A DNA stretch of 64,000 bases from Sinomonas notoginsengisoli (lineage in GTDB: Bacteria; Actinomycetota; Actinomycetes; Actinomycetales; Micrococcaceae), in assembly GCF_021554725.1 (NCBI RefSeq), contig NZ_JAIZDP010000008.1:57252-121251 (forward strand), written 5' to 3'. A program made the translations under genes and the position numbers. Each line of letters starts with the position of its first letter. The first letter of the stretch is position 1. Below the pieces are notes generated by a model that saw only the letters and a program-made list of their open reading frames with translations, did no database searches and was not told where the DNA came from. This document shows, piece by piece, positions 55,223-62,474 of this stretch.

Positions 55223-56404
55223 ATGAAGATCGTCCTCGCCCCGGACAAGTTCAAGGGCTCCCTCACGGCCGCCGAGGTGGCGGAGGCCCTCGCGGAGGGC
55301 CTCCGCGAGGTGCTCCCCGAGGCCGACCTCGTCCTGGTCCCCGTGGCGGACGGCGGCGAGGGCACCGTGAGCGCGGCGCTCGGCGCGGGCTTCACCCCGC
55401 GCCGGGCGGCTGTGGCCGGTCCCACCGGCCGGACGCTCACGGCAGAATTCGCGGTGTCTGAGGCGGCTGAGGGCCAGCCCGATGGGACAAGGCGCGCTGT
55501 CATCGAGATGGCGGCCGCGTCCGGCCTCGATGTGCTTCCTGACGGGGAACTCGACGCACTCGGCGCCACGAGCCTCGGCACGGGCCAGCTCATCCGCGCG
55601 GCCCTCGACGCCGGCTGCCGGGACATCGTCCTCGGCGTGGGGGGCAGCGCCTGCACCGACGGCGGCGCGGGGATGCTCACAGGCCTCGGTGCCCGGTTCA
55701 CGGATGACGCCGGCCGCGACCTGCCGCTCGGAGGTTCGGCCCTCGCGCGGATCGCCGCGGCGGACCTGTCCGGCCTCGACGCCCGGCTCGGCCGTGCACG
55801 GCTCACCCTCGCTGCCGATGTCGACAATCCCCTCCTCGGGGCGCGCGGAGCGGCAGCCGTGTTCGGCCCGCAGAAGGGGGCATCGCCGTCGGATGTCTCC
55901 GAACTGGACGGCGCCCTGGCGCGTTTCGCCGCCGTCCTCGGCGAGGCAATGGGCCCAGCCGCGGTGGCCGCGAAGGACCTCCCGGGCGCGGGCGCGGCCG
56001 GGGGCGTCGGGTACGCGGCCCTCGCCTTGGGCGCGACGCGGCGGCGCGGCATCGACGTCGTGGTCGAGTTCACCCGGCTGCGCGAGAAGCTCGCCGGTGC
56101 GGACCTCGTGGTGACGGGTGAGGGGAGCCTCGACGCGCAGTCGCTCGCGGGGAAGGCCCCGGTTGGTGTCGCCGCCGAAGCCGTTGCCCACGGCATCCCC
56201 GTGGTCGCGGTGTGCGGGCGCAGCCAGCTCACCGATCCCACGGACCTTCAGAGGGCCGGCTTCCGGGCCGTCCGCGCACTGACGGACATCGAAGAGGATG
56301 TCGAGACGTGCATCCGCCAGGCTGCGCGCCTCCTGCGGCAGGTCGGGATCGATCTGGCCGCGTCTATCGTTGACATTGGGAACGGAAAGGAACCTGTGCG
56401 GTGA
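55223..56404 (+). CDS. glxK: glycerate kinase (GarK/GlxK family)
   Basis: A 393-residue glycerate kinase that turns glycerate from GlxR into phosphoglycerate. Signatures: KIVLAPDKFKGSLTAAEVAE, VPVADGGEGTV, LGVGGSACTDGGAGML and VVTGEGSLDAQSLAGKAPVG. The length is normal. The gene lies 28 nt after gcl, and its stop overlaps the GTG start of allB (GTGA). The last 15 residues extend past the conserved fold. Confidence 0.95.
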   Translation: MKIVLAPDKFKGSLTAAEVAEALAEGLREVLPEADLVLVPVADGGEGTVSAALGAGFTPRRAAVAGPTGRTLTAEFAVSEAAEGQPDGTRRAVIEMAAASGLDVLPDGELDALGATSLGTGQLIRAALDAGCRDIVLGVGGSACTDGGAGMLTGLGARFTDDAGRDLPLGGSALARIAAADLSGLDARLGRARLTLAADVDNPLLGARGAAAVFGPQKGASPSDVSELDGALARFAAVLGEAMGPAAVAAKDLPGAGAAGGVGYAALALGATRRRGIDVVVEFTRLREKLAGADLVVTGEGSLDAQSLAGKAPVGVAAEAVAHGIPVVAVCGRSQLTDPTDLQRAGFRAVRALTDIEEDVETCIRQAARLLRQVGIDLAASIVDIGNGKEPVR

Positions 56405-57744
56405 CTGCAACCGAGTACGACCTCGTGATCCGCGGGCAGCGGGTCCTCACGACCGCGGGCATCGCGCCCCGCGAGGTCGGCATCATCGACGGGCGCATCG
56501 TTGCGCTCGAGCCCCTCGGCAATGCCCTCGTGGGCCGCGAGACTATCGAGCTGGCCGAGGACGAGACCCTCATCCCCGGCCTCGTAGACTCGCACGTGCA
56601 CGTGAACGAGCCCGGCCGCACCGAGTGGGAGGGCTTCGCGTCCGCCACGAAGGCCGCCGCCGCCGGCGGGGTGACCACGATCATCGACATGCCGCTGAAC
56701 TCGGTCCCGCCCACCGTGAACGTGGACGCGCTGAACATCAAGCGCAAGTCCGCGTGGACGCAGGCCTTCGTGGACGTCGGCTTCTGGGGTGGAGCGGTCC
56801 CGGGCAACACCGGCGATCTCCGCGCGCTGCACGACGAGGGCGTGTTCGGGTTCAAGTGCTTCCTCCTGCACTCGGGTGTGGACGAGTTCCCGCCGCTCGA
56901 GGAGGACGAGCTCGAGAAGGACCTGGCAGAGATCGCGGGCTTCGACGGGCTCATGATCGTCCACGCGGAGGACTCCCGAGCGATCGACCGTGCCCCCAAT
57001 CCCGAGGGCGATGTCTACGAGAGCTTCCTCCACTCCCGCCCGCGCGGGGCGGAGAACGTCGCGGTTGCCCAAGTCATTGAGCGGGCCCGCTGGACAGGCG
57101 CACGGGCCCACATCCTGCACCTCTCGTCGTCGGACGCGCTCGCCATGATCGCGACGGCCAAGCGCGACGGCGTGAAGCTCACCGTCGAGACGTGCCCGCA
57201 CTACCTCACGCTGCTGGCGGAGGAGATCCCGAACGGTGCGACCGCCTTCAAGTGCTGCCCGCCGATCCGTGAGGCGAACAACCGCGAGCTGCTGTGGAAG
57301 GGCCTCGAGGACGGCGTCATCGACTGCATCGTCTCGGACCACTCCCCCTCCACGCTCGATCTCAAGGACCTCGAGAACGGCGACTTCGGCGTGGCGTGGG
57401 GCGGCGTGGCATCGCTTCAGCTGGGACTCCCGCTCATCTGGACCGAGGCGCGGCAGCGCGGCATCCCGCTCGAACGCGTCGTCGAGTGGATGGGCCGCAA
57501 GCCGGCCGAGCTGGCACGCCTGCAGCGCAAGGGCACCCTTGCCCCCGGCTACGATGCTGACTTGGCGATCTTCGCTGCGGACGAGACCTTCATCGTCGAC
57601 GCCGAGAAGCTGTACCACAAGAACCACATCACGCCGTACCAGGGCAAACCGCTCTCCGGTGTGGTGCGCCGCACGTTCGTGCGCGGCGCCGAGGTGGACT
57701 TTGCCGAGCCCCAGGGCCGGCTGATCCGCCGCGGCACCGCGTAG
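56401..57744 (+). CDS. allB: allantoinase
   Basis: A 447-residue amidohydrolase that opens allantoin to allantoate. The metal site is complete: VDSHVHVNEPGRTEWEGF, the carbamylated Lys region FGFKCFLLHSGVDEF, the His of VHAEDS, LHLSSSDAL and the Asp of VSDHSPSTLDLK. The GTG start overlaps the glxK stop. It ties the glyoxylate genes to urate degradation. Confidence 0.95.
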   Translation: MTATEYDLVIRGQRVLTTAGIAPREVGIIDGRIVALEPLGNALVGRETIELAEDETLIPGLVDSHVHVNEPGRTEWEGFASATKAAAAGGVTTIIDMPLNSVPPTVNVDALNIKRKSAWTQAFVDVGFWGGAVPGNTGDLRALHDEGVFGFKCFLLHSGVDEFPPLEEDELEKDLAEIAGFDGLMIVHAEDSRAIDRAPNPEGDVYESFLHSRPRGAENVAVAQVIERARWTGARAHILHLSSSDALAMIATAKRDGVKLTVETCPHYLTLLAEEIPNGATAFKCCPPIREANNRELLWKGLEDGVIDCIVSDHSPSTLDLKDLENGDFGVAWGGVASLQLGLPLIWTEARQRGIPLERVVEWMGRKPAELARLQRKGTLAPGYDADLAIFAADETFIVDAEKLYHKNHITPYQGKPLSGVVRRTFVRGAEVDFAEPQGRLIRRGTA

Positions 57745-57780
57745 GGACAGCGGCCAGCTGATCCACCTACAGGAGGAACC

Positions 57781-58254
57781 ATGACAGCACTGACGAAGCT
57801 CACCGCTGGCCAGCAGGCCCCCACATTCACGCTCCCGGACGCAACCGGCCGCGAAATCTCCCTTGAGGATTACCGCGGCCGCCGGACGGTTGTGTACTTC
57901 TACCCGAAGGCCGCCACCCCCGGCTGCACCACCGAGGCGTGCGATTTCCGCGACAGCCTCGATGCGCTCAACGCCGCCGGCGTGAGCGTCATCGGCATCT
58001 CGCCGGATCCCGTGGAGGACATCGCCTCGTTCGCCGAGGACTTCTCGCTCACCTTCCCGCTCCTCTCGGACGACGGCGCGCTTGTGGCCCGCGAGTGGGG
58101 CGCCTGGGGCGAGAGAATCGTCAACGGCGAGGTGCGCGAGGGCATCCTGCGCTCGACCGCGGTCATCTCCCCGGAGGGCGAGGTCGAAACGATCGACTAC
58201 GGCGTCACGGCCGACGGCCACGTCGCGGCGCTGCGCACGCGGCTCGGCCTCTGA
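57781..58254 (+). CDS. bcp: thioredoxin-dependent peroxiredoxin (Bcp/PrxQ)
   Basis: A 157-residue peroxiredoxin. The catalytic Cys is in YPKAATPGCTTEACDFRDS, with a second Cys five residues on (PGCTTEAC), the PrxQ arrangement. The rest (VIGISPDPVEDIASFAEDFS, FPLLSDDGALVAREWGAWGE) is typical. AGGAGG lies 5 nt before the ATG. It follows allB on the same strand and may detoxify the H2O2 made by uricase. A strong hairpin follows. Confidence 0.94.
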   Translation: MTALTKLTAGQQAPTFTLPDATGREISLEDYRGRRTVVYFYPKAATPGCTTEACDFRDSLDALNAAGVSVIGISPDPVEDIASFAEDFSLTFPLLSDDGALVAREWGAWGERIVNGEVREGILRSTAVISPEGEVETIDYGVTADGHVAALRTRLGL

Positions 58255-58303
58255 GCCACGCGGCTGAGCTCAGCCACTGCGGTGGTTGAGCGAAGTTGAC
58301 ACG

Positions 58304-58348
58304 AGGGCCCCCGGCCAGTTCATGAACGATGAGCTGGCCGGGGGCCCT
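58304..58348 (+). terminator. terminator after bcp
   Basis: AGGGCCCCCGGCCAG and its exact complement form a 15-bp stem with a 15-nt loop, 50 nt after the bcp stop. It closes the hyi-to-bcp run and separates it from the uricase operon. Confidence 0.82.
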
Positions 58349-58408
58349 CCTGCGTCCGCCTCAAGCTTCGCCGAAGTCACCTGACCTCGGCGCGGGGTGA
58401 CAGGATTG

Positions 58409-58499
58409 TGTATCCCAAATCACTCAGATGTGTTGACAGTCACAGCACCGTACGTCAGAATAATTGCACGTGCTGAAATAACAGTTCCACGATACGAAA
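58409..58499 (+). promoter_or_regulatory. promoter and operator region of the uricase operon
   Basis: TGTATCCCAAA (58409-58419) repeats the motif before gcl. TTGACA (58433-58438) and CAGAAT (58456-58461) are spaced by 17 bp and form a plausible sigma70-type promoter. TTCCACGATACGAAA (58485-58499) shares TTCCACGAT with the hyi site and lies just downstream of the start point, a good place for a repressor. The 328-bp gap to uraD holds no gene. Confidence 0.6.
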
Positions 58500-58582
58500 C
58501 CCAGGCGATGATCTGGACACCGATGTTTCCGTATAGCCGTCACCGTGGATGCCAGCATTGAGCCGTTGAGGACCAGACAAGC

Positions 58583-59104
58583 ATGCTGCTTGATCAGTTC
58601 AATGCCGCCCCCGCCGAGAAGGCAAGAGAGCTCCTGAAGCCTTGCCTCGACGTCGACCGCTGGGTCACAGAGATCGTCGATGCCCGCCCCTATGCGCGTC
58701 TCGACGATCTCCTGGCCACCGCACGGGGCGCGGCACATCCGTTCACCGACCAAGAGCTCGAGGCCGCACTCGCCCACCACCCCCGCATCGGGGATCGGGC
58801 AGAAGGCGCGAGCACCGAGGCGGGGATGTCCCGCAGCGAGCAGGCCGGCGTCGACCCTGCGGACCACGCGATCGCCGGGGCACTCGCCGAGGGGAACCGG
58901 GCCTATGAGGAGAAGTTCGGCCGGGTCTTCCTGATCCGCGCCGCAGGCCGCAGTGCCCAAGAGATGCTCGCTGCCCTCCAGGATCGGCTGGGCCACACGC
59001 CCGAGCAGGAGGAGCCCATCGTGGCCGAGCAGCTCCGCGAGATCGCCGTGCTGCGTCTGCAGCAGCTTCTCGCAGAGCAGACCCTGGCCTCGAAAGGAGC
59101 CTGA
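58583..59104 (+). CDS. uraD: OHCU decarboxylase
   Basis: A 173-residue enzyme that decarboxylates 2-oxo-4-hydroxy-4-carboxy-5-ureidoimidazoline to (S)-allantoin, the last step of urate oxidation. The active-site His and Glu lie in AHHPRIGDRA, and the family C-terminus LREIAVLRLQQLL is clear. No strong ribosome site is visible (GAGGACC upstream). It heads the three-gene uricase operon. Confidence 0.93.
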   Translation: MLLDQFNAAPAEKARELLKPCLDVDRWVTEIVDARPYARLDDLLATARGAAHPFTDQELEAALAHHPRIGDRAEGASTEAGMSRSEQAGVDPADHAIAGALAEGNRAYEEKFGRVFLIRAAGRSAQEMLAALQDRLGHTPEQEEPIVAEQLREIAVLRLQQLLAEQTLASKGA

Positions 59105-59108
59105 GCGC

Positions 59109-59450
59109 ATGAGCGCCTCACATGTGACCACCCACATTCTGGATACCGCTGCCGGGAAACCGGCCGCAGGTGTCGCCGTCGAACTCTACGCCCGCGACGG
59201 CGAGGCATGGTCCCAGATTGCTTCGGGCACCACCGATGCTGACGGGCGGGTGAAAGACCTCGGCCCCGAGCAGCTGCACAGCGGTGCATACCGTCTCCAG
59301 TTCGCCACGGGCGCCTACTTCGCCGGCATCGGGCAGGACACCTTCTTCCCGGAAGTCTCGCTGACCTTCACGGTCAGCGCGGCAGATGCGCACTACCACG
59401 TGCCGCTGCTGCTGAGTCCTTTCGCCTTCTCTACTTACCGAGGGAGCTAA
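59109..59450 (+). CDS. uraH: 5-hydroxyisourate hydrolase (transthyretin-like)
   Basis: A 113-residue enzyme that opens 5-hydroxyisourate to OHCU. Signatures: THILDTAAGKPAAGV with the catalytic His, the central Arg in SGAYRLQFATG, HYHVPLLLSPFAFSTYRGS with the C-terminal YRGS tetrapeptide that marks the family. It lies 4 nt after uraD and 3 nt before the uricase gene. Confidence 0.96.
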   Translation: MSASHVTTHILDTAAGKPAAGVAVELYARDGEAWSQIASGTTDADGRVKDLGPEQLHSGAYRLQFATGAYFAGIGQDTFFPEVSLTFTVSAADAHYHVPLLLSPFAFSTYRGS

Positions 59451-59453
59451 GCA

Positions 59454-60392
59454 ATGACTGAGAACACCAAGATCGTCTTGGGCAAGAACCAGTACGGCAA
59501 GGCCGGGGTGCGGGTCGTCAAGATCTCGCGCGACACGGAGCGCCACGAGATTGAAGACCTCAGCGTCACCTCGCAGCTGCGCGGCGACTTCGATGCAGCG
59601 CACCTCGAAGGCGACAACGGCCACGTGGTCCCCACCGACACCCAGAAGAACACCGTCTTCGGATTCGCCCGCGACGGTGTCGGCTCGCCGGAGGAGTTCC
59701 TCATCCGCCTCGCAAACCACTTCACGGGCGAGTTCGCGTGGGTCACCGGCGGCCGCTGGGAGGCGGAGCAGTACGCGTGGGAGCGAATCCAGACCAGTGC
59801 GGTCTCGTCGCAGGGCCAGGCCGAGGGCCACGACCACTCGTTCGTCCGGAAGGGCCAGGAGGTCCGCAACGCGGTCGTGGTCAAGGACGGCGACACCATC
59901 CAGGTGGTATCCGGCCTCAACGACCTCACGGTCCTCAAGTCCACGCAGTCCGGATTCGTCGGCTACCCGAAGGACCGCTTCACGACCCTCGAGGAGACCA
60001 CGGAGCGCATCCTCGCCACGGATGTCTCGGCCCGGTGGCGCTACAGCCCTGAGGCGATCGCGAATGGCTCGGTGGACTTCAACAAGTCGTACCACGACGT
60101 CAAGGCGCTCCTGCTCGAGGGCTTCACCGAGGGCTACTCGTACGCACTGCAGCACACCCTCTACGGCATGGCTCAGAAGGTCCTCGAGGCGCACCCGGAG
60201 ATCGAGGAGGTCCGCTTCTCCGCCCCTAACAAGCACCATTTCCTTGTGGACCTGACGCCGTTCGGCCTCGACAACCCCAACGAGGTCTTCTACGCGGCCG
60301 ACCGCCCGTACGGCCTCATCGAGGCGAACTTCCAGCGCGAGGGCATCTCGGACGACTCCAACGCCTGGGACGGCATCACCGGGTTCTGCTGA
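59454..60392 (+). CDS. pucL: uricase (urate oxidase)
   Basis: A 312-residue cofactor-free oxidase that converts urate to 5-hydroxyisourate with release of H2O2. The catalytic Lys-Thr pair is in KNQYGKAGVRVVK and VVPTDTQKNTVFGFA. Other conserved parts are SGLNDLTVLKSTQSGFVGYP, DRFTTLEETTERILATD and the purine-binding NKHHFLVDLTPFGLDNPNEV. The length is typical. A hairpin follows 46 nt after the stop. Confidence 0.96.
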   Translation: MTENTKIVLGKNQYGKAGVRVVKISRDTERHEIEDLSVTSQLRGDFDAAHLEGDNGHVVPTDTQKNTVFGFARDGVGSPEEFLIRLANHFTGEFAWVTGGRWEAEQYAWERIQTSAVSSQGQAEGHDHSFVRKGQEVRNAVVVKDGDTIQVVSGLNDLTVLKSTQSGFVGYPKDRFTTLEETTERILATDVSARWRYSPEAIANGSVDFNKSYHDVKALLLEGFTEGYSYALQHTLYGMAQKVLEAHPEIEEVRFSAPNKHHFLVDLTPFGLDNPNEVFYAADRPYGLIEANFQREGISDDSNAWDGITGFC

Positions 60393-60438
60393 GCCGGCGT
60401 TCCGTCCCTGCAGCTCACGCGCTGAACGCAAGGAGCGC

Positions 60439-60468
60439 ACGACGGCGGTGAACTCCGGCCGCCGTCGT
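60439..60468 (+). terminator. terminator after uricase
   Basis: ACGACGGCGG and its exact complement with a 10-nt loop form a 10-bp stem, followed by CCTCCTCCC. It may be partial, because the permease gene continues on the same strand. Confidence 0.65.
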
Positions 60469-60569
60469 CCTCCTCCCGCTCGCCTCGCCCGAGGCGAAAC
60501 CCGACCCCCCGACGGGGGCACCCCACTCGTTGCGCACTCGGAATACCACAGCTGACAAGGAGGTCTGCT

Positions 60570-62070
60570 ATGTCCCGAAATCCTGTGCCCGCACCCGGCC
60601 ATACCAACGCCGAGGCGGTCCGCCCCGAGGATCAGAAGCTGCCGATCGGCACCGCGTTTGCCTACGGCTTCCAGCACGTCCTGACGATGTACGGCGGCAT
60701 CATCGCGCCGCCGCTCATCATCGGCTCCGCGGCCGGCATCAAGGGGCCCGACATCGCGCTCCTCATCACGTCGTGCCTGTTCGTCGGGGGCCTCGCGACC
60801 CTCCTCCAGACACTCGGCGTCAAGTGGTTCGGCTCGCGGCTGCCGCTCGTTCAGGGCACCTCGTTCGCCTCGGTCGCGACGATGCTCGCGATCGTCAGCG
60901 GCGGCGGCGGGATCCAGGCGGTCTTCGGCGCGGTGATCGCGGCCTCGCTCATCGGCCTCCTCGTCGCCCCATTCTTCGCGAAGATCGTCCACTTCTTCCC
61001 GCCGGTCGTCACGGGCGTGGTCATCACCTCGATCGGACTCTCCCTGACCCCGGTTGCAGCGAACTGGGCGATGGGCGGCAACGCAAAGGCCCCGGACTAC
61101 GGCTCGCCGGCTAATCTGGGCCTTGCGGCGCTGACGCTCGTGATCATCATGCTCCTGAGCAAGCTCGGCAACGCGGTCATCTCCCGGCTGTCGATCCTGC
61201 TGGCCATCGTCATCGGCACGGTCGTCGCGGCGTTCGTCGGCATGGCCGACTTCTCCAAGGTCGGCACGGGAGCGATCTTCGAGCTCCCCCGTCCGTTCGC
61301 GTTCGGGCTTCCGACCTTCGAGCCGGCGGCCATCATCTCCATGGTGATCGTGATCCTCGTGATCCTCACGGAGACCACCGCGGACATCCTCGCCGTAGGC
61401 GAGATCGCCGGCAGCAAGGTCGATTCGAAGCGGATCGCGAACGGCCTCCGCGCCGACAATGCTCTCCTCGGCCGTCGCCCCCGTGTTCAACACGTTCACC
61501 CAGAGCGCGTTCGCCCAGAACGTCGGCCTCGTCGCGGTGACCGGCATCAAGTCCCGGTTCGCGGTTGCCGCGGGCGGCGGGGTCCTCGTGCTGCTCGGGC
61601 TCCTGCCCGTCCTCGGACGCGTGGTAGCGGCCGTGCCGACGCCCGTGCTCGGCGGCGCGGGCATCGTCCTCTTCGGGACGGTGGCGGCCACCGGCATCCG
61701 GACCCTGTCGAAGGTGGACTACAGGGACAACATGAACCTGATCATCGTCGCGACGTCCATTGCGTTCGGCATGGTCCCGGTCATCAACCCCGCCTTCTAC
61801 GGGCACTTCCCCACCTGGTTCCAGGTGATCTTCGACTCGGGCATCAGCTCGGCGGCCATCATGGCGATCCTGCTGAACCTCGTCTTCAACGTGTTCAAGC
61901 GGGGCACGCCGCACAACCCGTCGGTGTTCGGCGCGGCCCCCGTTCGCGTGGTCCCCGAAGAGGTCCTCGAATGCCTCGAGGAGGGCGACCGCTGCGAGAA
62001 CGGCAAGATCGTCGATAAGGACGGGAACGAGGTTCCCGTCAAGGCAACCAACGGGACCCACGGGCACTGA
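60570..62070 (+). pseudogene. uracil/xanthine (NCS2) permease with a frameshift
   Basis: The gene encodes an NCS2 nucleobase:cation symporter of about 500 residues, but has one extra base near 61458. The first frame runs to RIANGLRAD and then turns to nonsense; the second frame resumes with MLSSAVAPVFNTFTQSAFAQ and NVGLVAVTGIKSRF, the conserved NCS2 motif. Removing one A restores the join GLRAD-MLSSA. AAGGAGG lies 7 nt before the ATG. From its place it should import urate, xanthine or uracil. As it stands it is probably inactive unless the base is a sequencing error. Confidence 0.87.
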
Positions 62071-62082
62071 CCCAAGCCCGAG

Positions 62083-62126
62083 CAGGAGAGGGCCCCTGCC
62101 TCCACTGAGGCAGGGGCCCTCTCCTG
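62083..62126 (+). terminator. terminator after the permease
   Basis: A perfect 20-bp stem, CAGGAGAGGGCCCCTGCCTC and its complement, with a CACT loop lies 13 nt after the permease stop. It is the strongest hairpin in the window. Confidence 0.88.
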
Positions 62127-62222
62127 TGCTCAGCGGAGCATTGACCGGGCGTCCACAACACAGTAATGTCCTTCACAGCTGGGGAGCACCAAGTGTCACA
62201 TCCTGTCTGTTCAGGAGGAACC

Positions 62223-62474
62223 GTGGCAGACGACGTCGACATTCACCTTGTCCTCCAGCGCAGTGCGGTCGGGATCCCTCCGAGCGTAGCCGATGCGGTT
62301 GAGGGGGCAGGTGCAGCGGCCCGACCGCAGTTCTCGGGCACGAGCGACCCGTCTCTGTCGACCTTCTGGCTCGTCCGCGTTCCACATGAGAACGCCGCTG
62401 GCCTCGTCGATTCCCTGCGTCAGCTTCCCGACGTCGACGGCGCCTACATCACCCCGCCTGACGAGCCCGCATGA
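62223..62474 (+). CDS. small I9/propeptide-like protein
   Basis: An 83-residue protein, VADDVDIHLVLQRSAVGIPP at the start and VRVPHENAAGLVDSLRQLPD near the end. The length and the pattern with a hydrophobic strand ending in a residue-counting segment (LPDVDGAYITPP) resemble the I9-type propeptide domain of subtilases, but it is encoded apart from the protease. AGGAGG lies 4 nt before the GTG. The stop overlaps the protease ATG (ATGA), so it is made with the protease and may fold or inhibit it. Confidence 0.65.
   Translation: MADDVDIHLVLQRSAVGIPPSVADAVEGAGAAARPQFSGTSDPSLSTFWLVRVPHENAAGLVDSLRQLPDVDGAYITPPDEPA

Noticed and set aside
52933..56241. A 1102-codon open frame on the minus strand opposite glxR, gcl and glxK
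   Set aside because: It lies antisense to three well-supported genes, has low-complexity Arg/Ala/Pro/Ser composition and no ribosome site. It is an effect of high GC at third codon positions.
59118..61697. An 859-codon minus-strand frame opposite the uricase operon and permease
   Set aside because: It is antisense to firmly identified genes and its translation has no domain; a GC-driven shadow.
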